This document shows, piece by piece, positions 50,845 through 59,909 of a DNA stretch of 64,000 nt. Both the position numbers and the translations under genes were made by a program. The stretch's first letter is position 1, and every line of letters begins with the position of its first letter. The notes beneath the pieces were generated by a model. The model had not been told where the DNA came from. It searched no databases and saw only the letters and a program-made list of their open reading frames with translations. This DNA comes from Thermofontimicrobium_A sp034505795 (lineage in GTDB: Bacteria > Zhuqueibacterota > Zhuqueibacteria > Thermofontimicrobiales > Thermofontimicrobiaceae). Where the stretch lies: positions 15,483 through 79,482 of the forward strand of contig JAPDQM010000005.1 in the NCBI GenBank assembly GCA_034505795.1. The letters are read 5' to 3'.

Positions 50845-52713
50845 CTGAAACAAATCCTTGGTACCAGTAACAGAATTCTCGAAATCCATCTCTCAACTTT
50901 GCATGTCTCTGAATTTGAAATCACTCTGGAGGACCGTCAGAAGTATCTGGGCGGCAAGGGTTTGGGATTAAAACTGCTCTTTGAAAGACTGAAGCCGGGT
51001 GTCGATCCGCTGGGAGAAGAAAACATCATTGCGTTGATGTTAGGTGTGTTGATGGGCACCGGGGCGCCGTGCAGCGGCCGGTTTGCGGCAGTCACCCAAT
51101 CGCCACTCACCGGCATTATGGTCTCATCATCCTGCGGTGGGCCGTTTGGCATGGCCTTGAAAACCGCCGGTTACGATGGATTATTAATTTCTGGCAAATC
51201 AGCTCAGCCTATTTACCTGGAAATCGATGCCAAAAGCGTCAAATTCCAGGATGCAGCTCATTTATGGGGCAAAGACACCCAGGAGACGCAGGCGATGCTG
51301 GTCAAAATGAAACATGATGGCGCTTTGGTGATCGGGCCGGCTGGCGAGAACAAGGTGCTGTATGCGAATGTTCGCTCGGGCGACCGCTTTTTGGGACGAG
51401 GGGGTATTGGCGCCGTTTTTGGTGCCAAGAACTTAAAAGCCATTGTCGCCCATGGAGGCACGTTTGAAATTGTGCCGAAAGACCCCGAGACATTCAAAAG
51501 GGTTCACCAGAAAGCGACCCGGCAAATCAACAACAATCTGATCACCGGCAAGCTCTATCGCTTTTTCGGCACTGCGGCTAATTTCAAATTTTGCCAGCGC
51601 GGGAATATTGTACCGGTCGAAAATTTTACATCTGGCAATCACCAACTGGTGGATCAGGTCACTGGCGAAACCATGGCCGCCAAATATCATACCAAGCCAA
51701 GTACCTGCATCCCCTGTTCCATCCTTTGCGGCCACAAGGGAACGGACGGCGATGGTAAGATTACCAAAATTCCCGAATATGAAACCACTGCCATGCTCGG
51801 ACCGAACCTGGGGATATTTGATACGGATTGGATTTGCCGATGGAACGATCAGTGTAGTAAGCTGGGCCTCGACACCATTTCCACCGGCGCCACTCTGGCT
51901 TATGCCATGGAAGCCAGCGAAAAAGGTCTGCTCAAAACCGATCTCAAGTTTGGGTCGCCGCATGCAATCTCAACCACCCTGGACGATATCGCCTATCGCC
52001 GGCACCTGGGTGACGAACTGGCCAATGGCACTCGCTGGTTAGCCCAAAAATATGGTGGCAAAGAATTCGCCATGAATGTCAAAGGCATGGAACTGCCAGC
52101 ATACGATCCACGGGGTTCATGGGGGCAGGGACTTTCCTACGCTGTCGCCAACCGTGGCCCCGATCATTTGTCAGCGACCACCTTTGCGTTGGAAGTATTT
52201 CTGAACTATTTGAATCCATACTCCACCAGGGCACGTGCCAGGTTCGTAATGATATTCGAAGCGATCTACAATGCGGTCAATTCGCTACATATCTGCCTCT
52301 TTACATCCTGGGCGTTTTTAATGGAGCCACCGATTATCAAATACACGCCGGTGCCGATATTGCGACTCGTTATGCAAAATTTGCCCCGATTGGCCAGCCA
52401 CTTTTTAAATCTTCGGGTGTTTAGCGGCTTGTATCAGTCCGTTACCGGCATCAAGATGACTCCCCGAAAATTGCTTAGAATTGGCCATCGCATTCATGTG
52501 CTGGAGCGGTACATGAATACCCGGCTGGGTATTACCCGCCAGGATGATACATTACCTGCTCGCTTTTTGAAAGAGCGCAGAAGAAATGACCCGCAGCAAC
52601 GAACGGTGCCGTTGGGCAAAATGTTGGCCTCATACTACCGAATTCGAGGATACGACCAAAATGGCATTCCCATGCTAAAAACGCTCAAAAAATATGGGAT
52701 TGAGCCAAAGTGA
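50845..52713 (+). CDS. Tungsten-type aldehyde:ferredoxin oxidoreductase
   Basis: 622 residues from a proposed CTG start at 50845: GGAGG lies 4 nt upstream, and only this start keeps the conserved first strand RILEIHLST and DRQKYLGGKGLG of the AOR family (the next possible start, TTG at 50899, loses it). Pterin/Fe-S motifs: VTQSPLTGIMVSSSCGGPFG, GRGGIGAVFGAKNLKAI, CIPCSILCGH (Cys289, 292, 296) with a fourth Cys in LHICLFTSW. It oxidises aldehydes to carboxylic acids with ferredoxin in the cytoplasm. The neighbouring acyl-CoA synthetase could take up the acid. Metal identity is inferred from family. Confidence 0.87.
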   Translation: MKQILGTSNRILEIHLSTLHVSEFEITLEDRQKYLGGKGLGLKLLFERLKPGVDPLGEENIIALMLGVLMGTGAPCSGRFAAVTQSPLTGIMVSSSCGGPFGMALKTAGYDGLLISGKSAQPIYLEIDAKSVKFQDAAHLWGKDTQETQAMLVKMKHDGALVIGPAGENKVLYANVRSGDRFLGRGGIGAVFGAKNLKAIVAHGGTFEIVPKDPETFKRVHQKATRQINNNLITGKLYRFFGTAANFKFCQRGNIVPVENFTSGNHQLVDQVTGETMAAKYHTKPSTCIPCSILCGHKGTDGDGKITKIPEYETTAMLGPNLGIFDTDWICRWNDQCSKLGLDTISTGATLAYAMEASEKGLLKTDLKFGSPHAISTTLDDIAYRRHLGDELANGTRWLAQKYGGKEFAMNVKGMELPAYDPRGSWGQGLSYAVANRGPDHLSATTFALEVFLNYLNPYSTRARARFVMIFEAIYNAVNSLHICLFTSWAFLMEPPIIKYTPVPILRLVMQNLPRLASHFLNLRVFSGLYQSVTGIKMTPRKLLRIGHRIHVLERYMNTRLGITRQDDTLPARFLKERRRNDPQQRTVPLGKMLASYYRIRGYDQNGIPMLKTLKKYGIEPK

Positions 52714-52806
52714 ACATATTTGCTATTCGGAATTTATTCGTTGACTTTTATAAATCGTAGCTATAAGTACATGCTAACTTAGTTTGGTGATCAATCAGGA
52801 GGGACA

Positions 52807-54606
52807 ATGTTTCAAAGTATTCCGCACATGTTATTTAAGACTATCGAAAAATATCCCGACAAAGACGCACTTCGGTTTCGGCGGGGAGGCAAATTGCGGC
52901 GCTTTACCTATCGTGAATTTGGCGATGTGATCATGACGCTGACGCATGGATTAGCGGCCGTGGGAGTGGCGCCCGGGGATAAAATTGCCATTCTATCCAA
53001 CAACCGTCCCGAATGGACCATGGCGGATTTCGCCGGACTGTCGTTGCGTGGGGTAGTGGTGCCCATATATCAAACCCTACCACCCAATCAAATTGCCTAC
53101 ATCTTGAACGATTCAGAAGCGAGAGCGATTTTTGTCGAGGATGAATCCCAATATGATAAAATTGCTCAGATCAGAAAAAAGGTCCGCGGGCTCAAATATG
53201 TTTTTTCGTTTCAGCCAATTCCCGGTGCCGAGGGAGAGGTACTATCGTTTGATGATGTCCTGGCGCAGGGCAAGGCGCATCAGGCGCAGCAACCGAATTT
53301 CTATTATGAATCCATCGAGCGCATCCAACCACAAGAGATTTGCAGCATGGTCTACACCTCCGGCACTACTGGCGATCCCAAAGGCGTGATGTTGCATCAT
53401 CATGGCTTTATCACCGACATTGTAAATGCCGATGCCGTTTTGAATATCGAGCCGACCGATGTGTTCCTCTCGTTTCTACCGCTGAGCCACCTCTATGAGC
53501 GGCTGGCCGGCCACTGGACGCCAATGTACAAAGGCGCCACGATCCATTATTCCCAGAGCATCGACACAGTTATCGACGACATTGCCGAGGCCAAACCCAG
53601 CGTAATCGTCAGTGTACCCCGGCTTTACGAGAAAATCGCCGCCAGGGTATTGGAACAAGTGGAGCATGGCTCCGCCCTTAAGCAAAAAATTTTCTATTGG
53701 GCACTGGCCGTGGGACGCAAATATCACGACCAGCGCATCGATGGCCACATTTCCTTCAAAATCCGGCAGCAATACAAGCTAGCCAACAAGCTCGTTTTCC
53801 AAAAAATCAAAGATAAGATGGGCGGTCGGTTGCGATTTCCGATTGCTGGCGGGGCGCCATTAGCAGTGGAAACGCTGAAGTTCTTCGAATCGCTGGATAT
53901 GCAGATCATCGAAGGTTATGGCATGACTGAAACCCATTTGATTATCACGCTCACGCCCGCCGGCAAATCTCGTTACGGTTCTTGCGGCAAGCCGATCAAT
54001 CAGGTTCAAGTCAAAATCGCCAGTGACGGCGAGGTCTTAATCAAAGGGCCGACGGTGATGGCAGGCTATTACAAAAAGCCGGCATTGACCCAGGAGACAA
54101 TTGATAAAGACGGTTGGCTGCACACGGGCGACATTGGTTACCTGGACGAGGACAATTATTTGTATTTGACCGATCGCAAAAAGAACATTCTGATCACGTC
54201 TGGCGGGAAAAATATCGCCTCTGCACCCATAGAAAATGCTTTGAAGGCCAGCAAATACATCGATGAAGTCTGCCTGATTGGCAACAATCGTAAGTTCGTC
54301 AGTGCGCTGATCGTGCCCAATTATGAAAATTTGAGAAAGTGGGCGCAGCAGCATGGCCTCGAGGTTACAGAAAATAGCGCCCTGGTGGAACAGGCAGCGG
54401 TCAAAGATTTTGTGTGGCAGGAGGTAGAGCGCCTGCAGACCGATTTCGCCCGGTTCGAGCAGGTCAAAAAGATCGCCCTTTTGCCAGAACCTTTTACTAT
54501 TGAAAAGGGCGAACTGACGCCCAGCTTAAAAGTGAAGCGGAACGTGGTTGAGCAAAACTATAAAGATCTGATCGATAAAATTTATCTGAGCGAGCACGTG
54601 GTTTGA
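52807..54606 (+). CDS. Long-chain acyl-CoA synthetase (AMP-forming)
   Basis: 599 residues, with CAGGAGGGACA upstream of the ATG. ANL-superfamily motifs in order: VYTSGTTGDPKGVMLHHHG (P-loop), FLPLSHLYERLAGHW, IIEGYGMTETH, DKDGWLHTGDIGYLDEDNYLYLTDRKKNILITSGGKNIA and the late catalytic Lys region GELTPSLKVKRN. This is the FAA1-type long-chain ligase group. It activates fatty acids as acyl-AMP, then acyl-CoA. Follows the aldehyde oxidoreductase by 93 bp. A possible promoter (TTGACT at 52741, TATAAG at 52762, spacer 15) lies between. Confidence 0.92.
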   Translation: MFQSIPHMLFKTIEKYPDKDALRFRRGGKLRRFTYREFGDVIMTLTHGLAAVGVAPGDKIAILSNNRPEWTMADFAGLSLRGVVVPIYQTLPPNQIAYILNDSEARAIFVEDESQYDKIAQIRKKVRGLKYVFSFQPIPGAEGEVLSFDDVLAQGKAHQAQQPNFYYESIERIQPQEICSMVYTSGTTGDPKGVMLHHHGFITDIVNADAVLNIEPTDVFLSFLPLSHLYERLAGHWTPMYKGATIHYSQSIDTVIDDIAEAKPSVIVSVPRLYEKIAARVLEQVEHGSALKQKIFYWALAVGRKYHDQRIDGHISFKIRQQYKLANKLVFQKIKDKMGGRLRFPIAGGAPLAVETLKFFESLDMQIIEGYGMTETHLIITLTPAGKSRYGSCGKPINQVQVKIASDGEVLIKGPTVMAGYYKKPALTQETIDKDGWLHTGDIGYLDEDNYLYLTDRKKNILITSGGKNIASAPIENALKASKYIDEVCLIGNNRKFVSALIVPNYENLRKWAQQHGLEVTENSALVEQAAVKDFVWQEVERLQTDFARFEQVKKIALLPEPFTIEKGELTPSLKVKRNVVEQNYKDLIDKIYLSEHVV

Positions 54607-54629
54607 TTTTAGATTTTAGATTTTAGATT
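54606..54629 (+). repeat. ATTTTAG tandem repeat
   Basis: Three head-to-tail copies of ATTTTAG starting at the stop codon of the acyl-CoA synthetase gene. A shorter version (TTTTGATTTTAGATTTT) follows the M28 peptidase stop at 32287. Confidence 0.6.
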
Positions 54630-54818
54630 ATCGATTTTTGAAGTTGTGATCCTCAGTTCTCTAACTCAGCCGTAGCGGCAGCCGGTGTTTTGGAGGCGAT
54701 TTTGCTTGGCTATCGGATGGCATCGGCATTTTGGCATTTCAGCCGCCCAACTTAGCCAAAGACAAACCGGGCGGATATAGTGCGAACAGGCCTCCATCGA
54801 AATTCAGGAGAAGCATTC

Positions 54819-57797
54819 ATGATCCATCTAACAATTGATTTTCAAACAAACGACATCATCAACGGCTTTCTGATTAAGCAAATTACCCCACTGCCGGATC
54901 TCAATATGATTGCGATCGAGATGCTGCATGTAAAAACCGGCGCCAAGCTACTGCATCTTTATACCGATGATACCGAAAATCTGTTCTCGATCAGTTTCCC
55001 CACGCCGCCGCTGGATAATACAGGCGTGCCCCACATTCTGGAACATGCTGTCCTGGCCGGCTCACGCAAATTCCCGGTGCGAGAACCATTCTTCGAAATG
55101 GTGAAAATGAGCATGGCCACGTTCATCAATGCCATGACCGGCTGGGACTGTACTTATTATCCAGTGGCCAGCAATGTGAAACAGGATCTTTTCAATCTGG
55201 CTGAGGTTTATTTCGATGCAGTCTTTTATCCGCTATTGACCGAGGTGACCTTCAAGCGAGAAGCCCATCATCTGATGCCAGCGCAGCCCCAAAAGCCGCT
55301 GGGAAAAATAACCATCAATGGTATTGTGTACAATGAGATGAAAGGCGTATTTTCTGATCCTGAATCTATTTTGTATCGCACCATGGAGCGCGGTCTCTTT
55401 CCAGATACAGTTTATGGCAGGGAATCGGGCGGCGACCCCGATTTTATTCCCGAATTGACCTACGAGCAGTTGCGACAATTTCATCAGACCTATTACCATC
55501 CCAGCAACAGCTATTTCTTTTTTTATGGCGACATTCCAACCCGAGATTATCTGCAATTTTTAAAGGAGCGATTGGCCGCGTTCAACCAACAACAGGTGCA
55601 GCCAGAGATACGTCCGCAGCCTCGCTGGCAGCAACCTCGCCAAATAACCGAATCATATCCCATCGGCGCTGATGAGCCGGCCCAGGAAAAAACCTATCTG
55701 GCGATCAATTGGTTGGTGGGCCGGGGTACCGATCCTCTGGACGTCGCCAGCCTCTATATTTTGAGCTTGATCCTGCTGGGCAACGAAGGCGCGCCGCTCA
55801 AAAAAGCGATTATCGATTCCCACTTGGGACAGGACCTCATTTACTCCGGATTTCATTCGGTCGGCCTGGAAACGACGTTTCGGGTGGCTCTAAAAGGTTC
55901 TGAACCTGACCGCTATGATGCGTTTGAAAAATTGGTGTTGGACACACTAACACAAATTGCCGCCAGGCCAATCGAACAGGAACGCATCGATGCCGCCTTC
56001 CAACAAGCCAGCTATCACTATCAAGAAATTTTGCCAGAATATCCATTGGACATGATGGAACGCGTGCTTGAGGGCTGGATTTATGGCATCGAGCCTTTGA
56101 CTTTTGTGCGGATGAAAGAACATCTCGCCCAATGCCGGCTGCAGGCGCAATCCAATCCGCTATATTTCAACCAACTGATTCGCGAGCGGTTGCTGGACAA
56201 TTCCCACCGCCTGTCGCTGGTACTGTCTCCAGATGCACAGTTGCAATCCAGGCGTGATGCGGGACTGGCCCAAAAACTCCAGCAACTGCGCCGAAAATTT
56301 TCTGATAATCAGATGCAGCAAATCGCGGCAACTGCCGCTGAGATCGAACGGATTTCGGGCGAGCCCAATTCACCAGAAGCACTGGCCACTTTGCCGCAAC
56401 TCAAGCTGAGCGATCTGCCGCAGCAACCAAGGCATATTCCGACGATCATTGAGAAATTGGCCGGGGGCGTGGATTTTCTGCACAACGATGTTTTTTCAAA
56501 TGGAGTCAATTACCTTTATTTGCATTTCGATCTGAAGGGGTTGCCGCGGCATCTCTGGGCATTCATTCCCCGATACGCCGAGGCCATTCATAAAATGGGC
56601 GCCATGGGCCAGAATTACGAGCAGATCGCCACTCGTATGGCCGCCAGCACCGGTGGCATTCGCTGCTGGCCCTCGTTCACGAAACATGCGGTTAACCCAG
56701 AACGTTCGGTTTGGGGGCTGCGCTTTACACTCAAAACCCTGGATGAGCAGGTAGAACCAGCCATGGAGTTGCTGCACGATCTGCTGTTTGGAGTGGACCC
56801 GCGCGACAGCAACCGTTTGCACGATGTCTTGCGTCAGGCAGTTACCCGATATCGAACGGACCTGGTGCACGACGGCGCAGATACGGCTGGCCGGCACGCA
56901 GCGCGCGGATTTACGCCCGAAGCATATCTTTCGGAACTGGTGCATGGACTTCCCCAGTTAACACTGACAGAAAAAATGGATCGCTACTTTGAGACCAGTC
57001 AGCATGAATTGATGCGTTGCATTGAGGAAATTCGCCAGTTTATTCTCAACCCGGCTCGACTGACCGTGAGTTTTACCGGCTCGGAACGCGCAGGACTTGT
57101 CATCCGTCGGCACATTTCCGACTGGATACAGCGGATGCCGTCCAAAGCCATCACCGAGGCGCCGGTTGATTTTTCACCTTATGATATGCCGCGGTTCGAG
57201 GGACTGGCAGGTCCCATGCAAGTGGCTTTTTGTGTGCAGATATTGCCAGCGCCACACGTATCGCAGCCGGAGATGGCGGGCTTAAAATTGGGCACTCGAA
57301 TTATCTCGCTGGAATACATTCTCAACGAAATCCGATTTAAAGGCAACGCCTATGGCGCCTGGTGCAGCTATAATGGACTGGATCAGGAAATCGAATTTGC
57401 CTCGTATCGCGATCCGCATATTGTGCGCACCCTGAAGGTCTTCGATGATATCCTGAAGTATTTGCACCATGCCAATTGGACCTCCGCCGATATCGATCGT
57501 GCGATTATCAGCACCGCCAAGCGATTTCTTGAGCCTATTCGGCCCAAAGAAGCGACTGAACACGCCCTCCATCGCCATCTAACCGGCCAGACGGCTGCAA
57601 TTCGCGAACAACATTACACGCAAATTCTTTCGGCTACATTAAACGCGGTAAAGCGCACCACCCTGGAAGTGCTGTCTGAAAGCTTCAAGCGACGAGCTGT
57701 CTGTGTTGTTTCCAGCCGGGAGAAATTGGAGGAAGCGAATCGCCGCCTCCGCCAGCGTCCTTTGATAATTGAAGATATATTGAAACCGATAGCATAG
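54819..57797 (+). CDS. M16C-family zinc metalloprotease (presequence-protease type)
   Basis: 992 residues from the ATG at 54819 (TCAGGAGAAGCATTC upstream; the open frame starts 13 codons earlier without a site). Inverted zinc motif GVPHILEHAVLAGS (HxxEH, His72/Glu75/His76) with YNEMKGVFSDPES downstream as the third-ligand region. Then INAMTGWDCTYYPVAS and the four-domain clamshell length typical of PreP/M16C. No signal peptide, so probably cytoplasmic, degrading peptides up to about 70 residues. Complete, with no frameshift. Confidence 0.91.
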   Translation: MIHLTIDFQTNDIINGFLIKQITPLPDLNMIAIEMLHVKTGAKLLHLYTDDTENLFSISFPTPPLDNTGVPHILEHAVLAGSRKFPVREPFFEMVKMSMATFINAMTGWDCTYYPVASNVKQDLFNLAEVYFDAVFYPLLTEVTFKREAHHLMPAQPQKPLGKITINGIVYNEMKGVFSDPESILYRTMERGLFPDTVYGRESGGDPDFIPELTYEQLRQFHQTYYHPSNSYFFFYGDIPTRDYLQFLKERLAAFNQQQVQPEIRPQPRWQQPRQITESYPIGADEPAQEKTYLAINWLVGRGTDPLDVASLYILSLILLGNEGAPLKKAIIDSHLGQDLIYSGFHSVGLETTFRVALKGSEPDRYDAFEKLVLDTLTQIAARPIEQERIDAAFQQASYHYQEILPEYPLDMMERVLEGWIYGIEPLTFVRMKEHLAQCRLQAQSNPLYFNQLIRERLLDNSHRLSLVLSPDAQLQSRRDAGLAQKLQQLRRKFSDNQMQQIAATAAEIERISGEPNSPEALATLPQLKLSDLPQQPRHIPTIIEKLAGGVDFLHNDVFSNGVNYLYLHFDLKGLPRHLWAFIPRYAEAIHKMGAMGQNYEQIATRMAASTGGIRCWPSFTKHAVNPERSVWGLRFTLKTLDEQVEPAMELLHDLLFGVDPRDSNRLHDVLRQAVTRYRTDLVHDGADTAGRHAARGFTPEAYLSELVHGLPQLTLTEKMDRYFETSQHELMRCIEEIRQFILNPARLTVSFTGSERAGLVIRRHISDWIQRMPSKAITEAPVDFSPYDMPRFEGLAGPMQVAFCVQILPAPHVSQPEMAGLKLGTRIISLEYILNEIRFKGNAYGAWCSYNGLDQEIEFASYRDPHIVRTLKVFDDILKYLHHANWTSADIDRAIISTAKRFLEPIRPKEATEHALHRHLTGQTAAIREQHYTQILSATLNAVKRTTLEVLSESFKRRAVCVVSSREKLEEANRRLRQRPLIIEDILKPIA

Positions 57798-57816
57798 TAC
57801 TACTTAGCTGATTCGT

Positions 57817-57927
57817 GTCATTCCGAACGAATCCGCCAGTCGGCCGAGGAGTGAGGAATCTATATATTTTAAGATTATTCGGTTTGATAGAAAGATTTCT
57901 CTGCGCCATCTGGCGGATCGAAATGAC
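57817..57927. repeat. Dispersed imperfect palindromic element, 111 bp
   Basis: Outer arms GTCATTCCGAACGAATCCGCCAG and CTGGCGGATCGAAATGAC pair imperfectly; inner AGGAATCT/AGATTTCT arms enclose an A+T-rich centre. This looks like the noncoding fold-back elements scattered in many environmental genomes. The GGCGGAT arm is also seen in the small hairpin at 23231-23248. Confidence 0.65.
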
Positions 57928-57988
57928 CCAGTATTTGCTGATGCATTTTAATAATTAGACTAAGTAGTGATAGATAAGGAATCCTGAG

Positions 57989-58627
57989 ATGAGTATTCTC
58001 ACAGCAGATATTTTGAAATTGTTGCTCTCCATTCTTATTGGTGGACTCATCGGCACTGAGCGAGAATTTCGCGATAAGGCGGCCGGCTTTCGGACAATTA
58101 TTTTTATCTGCGCAGGGGCCACGCTATTTACGATTCTTTCGGAAAAATTGGGCGGTCAGGCGGATGCTGCGCGCATCAGCGCCAATATCGTTACCGGCAT
58201 CGGGTTCCTCGGTGCTGGGGCTATTTTGCGATCTGGAGGCCGCATAGTCGGCCTTACGACTGCCTCCACCATCTGGCTGACTGCGGCTATCGGCATGGCT
58301 ATTGGGGCTGGCCATTTTGGCCTGGCGCTGGTGATGACAGGTCTGATGTTGATCGTGCTCTGGTTCTTTCCCCATATTGAGGAATGGATTGATAAAATTC
58401 ACGACGTTCGATCGTATGAAATTAATTGCGCCACCGGCGTTGATAAGATCGAACATTTTAAGACCATTTTCAATCAACATCATTTGCGGGTCAAAATGAG
58501 CAAGCATTGCAAGATTGAAAACAATCTGATGGTTTGCACGTTTTTGATTACCGGCGCGCCCAAGAACCATGAACAGGCAATTTCGGCGCTCATGGCTGAT
58601 GAAAATGTCCGATCGTTCAATTTTTGA
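57989..58627 (+). CDS. MgtC/SapB-family membrane protein
   Basis: 212 residues, AAGGAATCCTGAG upstream. Four to five helices with the MgtC signatures IGGLIGTEREFRDKAAGFRT, NIVTGIGFLGAGAILRSGGRIVGLTTASTIWLTAAIGMAIGAGHF. C-terminal ACT-like cytoplasmic domain ~140-212 (INCATGVDKIEHFKTIFNQHHL..). MgtC affects Mg2+/phosphate homeostasis and F-type ATPase in pathogens; here probably ion stress. Own gene, no operon partner. Confidence 0.9.
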   Translation: MSILTADILKLLLSILIGGLIGTEREFRDKAAGFRTIIFICAGATLFTILSEKLGGQADAARISANIVTGIGFLGAGAILRSGGRIVGLTTASTIWLTAAIGMAIGAGHFGLALVMTGLMLIVLWFFPHIEEWIDKIHDVRSYEINCATGVDKIEHFKTIFNQHHLRVKMSKHCKIENNLMVCTFLITGAPKNHEQAISALMADENVRSFNF

Positions 58628-58775
58628 TCAGCCCAATGTTGGTTTATCAAAAGGCTTATGCCCTAATTGGTGTACGAAAACTGCGCTCAAAATCGAATTA
58701 TGTTAATTTTTTTATTCAACATTTTTTAATCATGCGACCACTATTGAAATTAAGCATTAAGGGAAGGCAGTGATC

Positions 58776-59834
58776 ATGACAGTTCATCGGCCAATGTTTC
58801 TCCTCTTTCTGTTGGTTTTGCTCTGCTGTCAATCTCGATCGCATCAAGTGGATCAGCTTTTTCAAATCTATAACCAGCCAAACGCCCCTGGCGCGGCCAT
58901 AATGGTGATTAAAAATGGGAAACCCATCCTTAAAAAAACCTATGGCCTGGCGAATATTGAAACGGCCACGCCTGTAACCAGCAACACCAACTTTCGCCTG
59001 GCTTCGGTGACCAAGCAGTTTACCGCCCTGTGCATTCTGATGTTGATCGAAAAGCAGCTCCTTTCGCTGGATCAGACGCTCACGGATATCTTTCCGGATT
59101 TCCCGGCTTATGGCCAGAAAATTACCGTGCGTCATCTTTTGACCCACACGTCGGGTCTGATCGATTATGAAGACCTGATACCAGATTCGGCTACGGTGCA
59201 GGTGCTCGATCGCGATGTCTTGAGGATGATGAAGGCGCAGGATTCGACCTATTTTGAGCCGGGCACTCAATATCGCTATAGCAATTCAGGGTATGCCGTG
59301 CTGGCGATGATTGTTGAAAAAGTGTCGGGACAATCGTTTGCCACTTTTTTAAAAAGCCGGATTTTTGATCCCCTGGGCATGAGCGGCACGGTAGCGTTCG
59401 AAAATGGCGTTTCTGAAGTAACCCATCGGGCCTATGGCTATGCCAGCGAAAATGGTGCATTTGTGTTTCGCGACCAGAGCCTCACCAGCGCCGTGTTGGG
59501 CGACGGGGGCATCTATTCTTCCATTGAAGATCTTTTTAAATGGGACCAGGCACTTTATACCCATCGATTGGTCGATACGACGACACTGGCCTTAGCATTT
59601 ACCCCAGCCGTTTTGTCGGATGGTACTCCATTGGACTATGGCTTCGGCTGGCGGATCGATAGTTACCGCGGACACCGGCGGTTGCATCATACTGGCCAGA
59701 CTTGCGGCTTCACCACGATCATTCAGCGCTATCCGGAAATTCACTTTTCAATTATTATCTTGACCAATCGCCATGAACCCATGCTGACAGATCTGGCCAA
59801 TGCAGTAGCCGATCTTTATATTTCGCAGCAGTAG
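58776..59834 (+). CDS. Lipoprotein serine hydrolase, class C beta-lactamase/DD-peptidase fold
   Basis: 352 residues from the ATG at 58776 (GGGAAGG 8 nt upstream; a GTG six bases earlier is too close). Lipobox LLVLLCCQS. Active-site motifs: SVTK (S-x-x-K) in FRLASVTKQFTAL, YSN in YRYSNSGYAVLAMIVEKVSG, and HHTGQTCGF (H-x-G in the KTG position). It may be an esterase, D-aminopeptidase or penicillin-binding protein-like enzyme. Resistance to beta-lactams should not be assumed. Confidence 0.85.
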   Translation: MTVHRPMFLLFLLVLLCCQSRSHQVDQLFQIYNQPNAPGAAIMVIKNGKPILKKTYGLANIETATPVTSNTNFRLASVTKQFTALCILMLIEKQLLSLDQTLTDIFPDFPAYGQKITVRHLLTHTSGLIDYEDLIPDSATVQVLDRDVLRMMKAQDSTYFEPGTQYRYSNSGYAVLAMIVEKVSGQSFATFLKSRIFDPLGMSGTVAFENGVSEVTHRAYGYASENGAFVFRDQSLTSAVLGDGGIYSSIEDLFKWDQALYTHRLVDTTTLALAFTPAVLSDGTPLDYGFGWRIDSYRGHRRLHHTGQTCGFTTIIQRYPEIHFSIIILTNRHEPMLTDLANAVADLYISQQ

Positions 59835-59909
59835 GATTGGAAAAAAAATTATGTCGGAACGGAAGCCCTTTTTTGCATATTTTATCGAGCAACTAAAACG
59901 GAGACGCCT

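Noticed and set aside
58776..59834. Beta-lactamase resistance gene
   Set aside because: S-x-x-K/Y-x-N motifs are shared with esterases and peptidases; nothing points to antibiotic hydrolysis.
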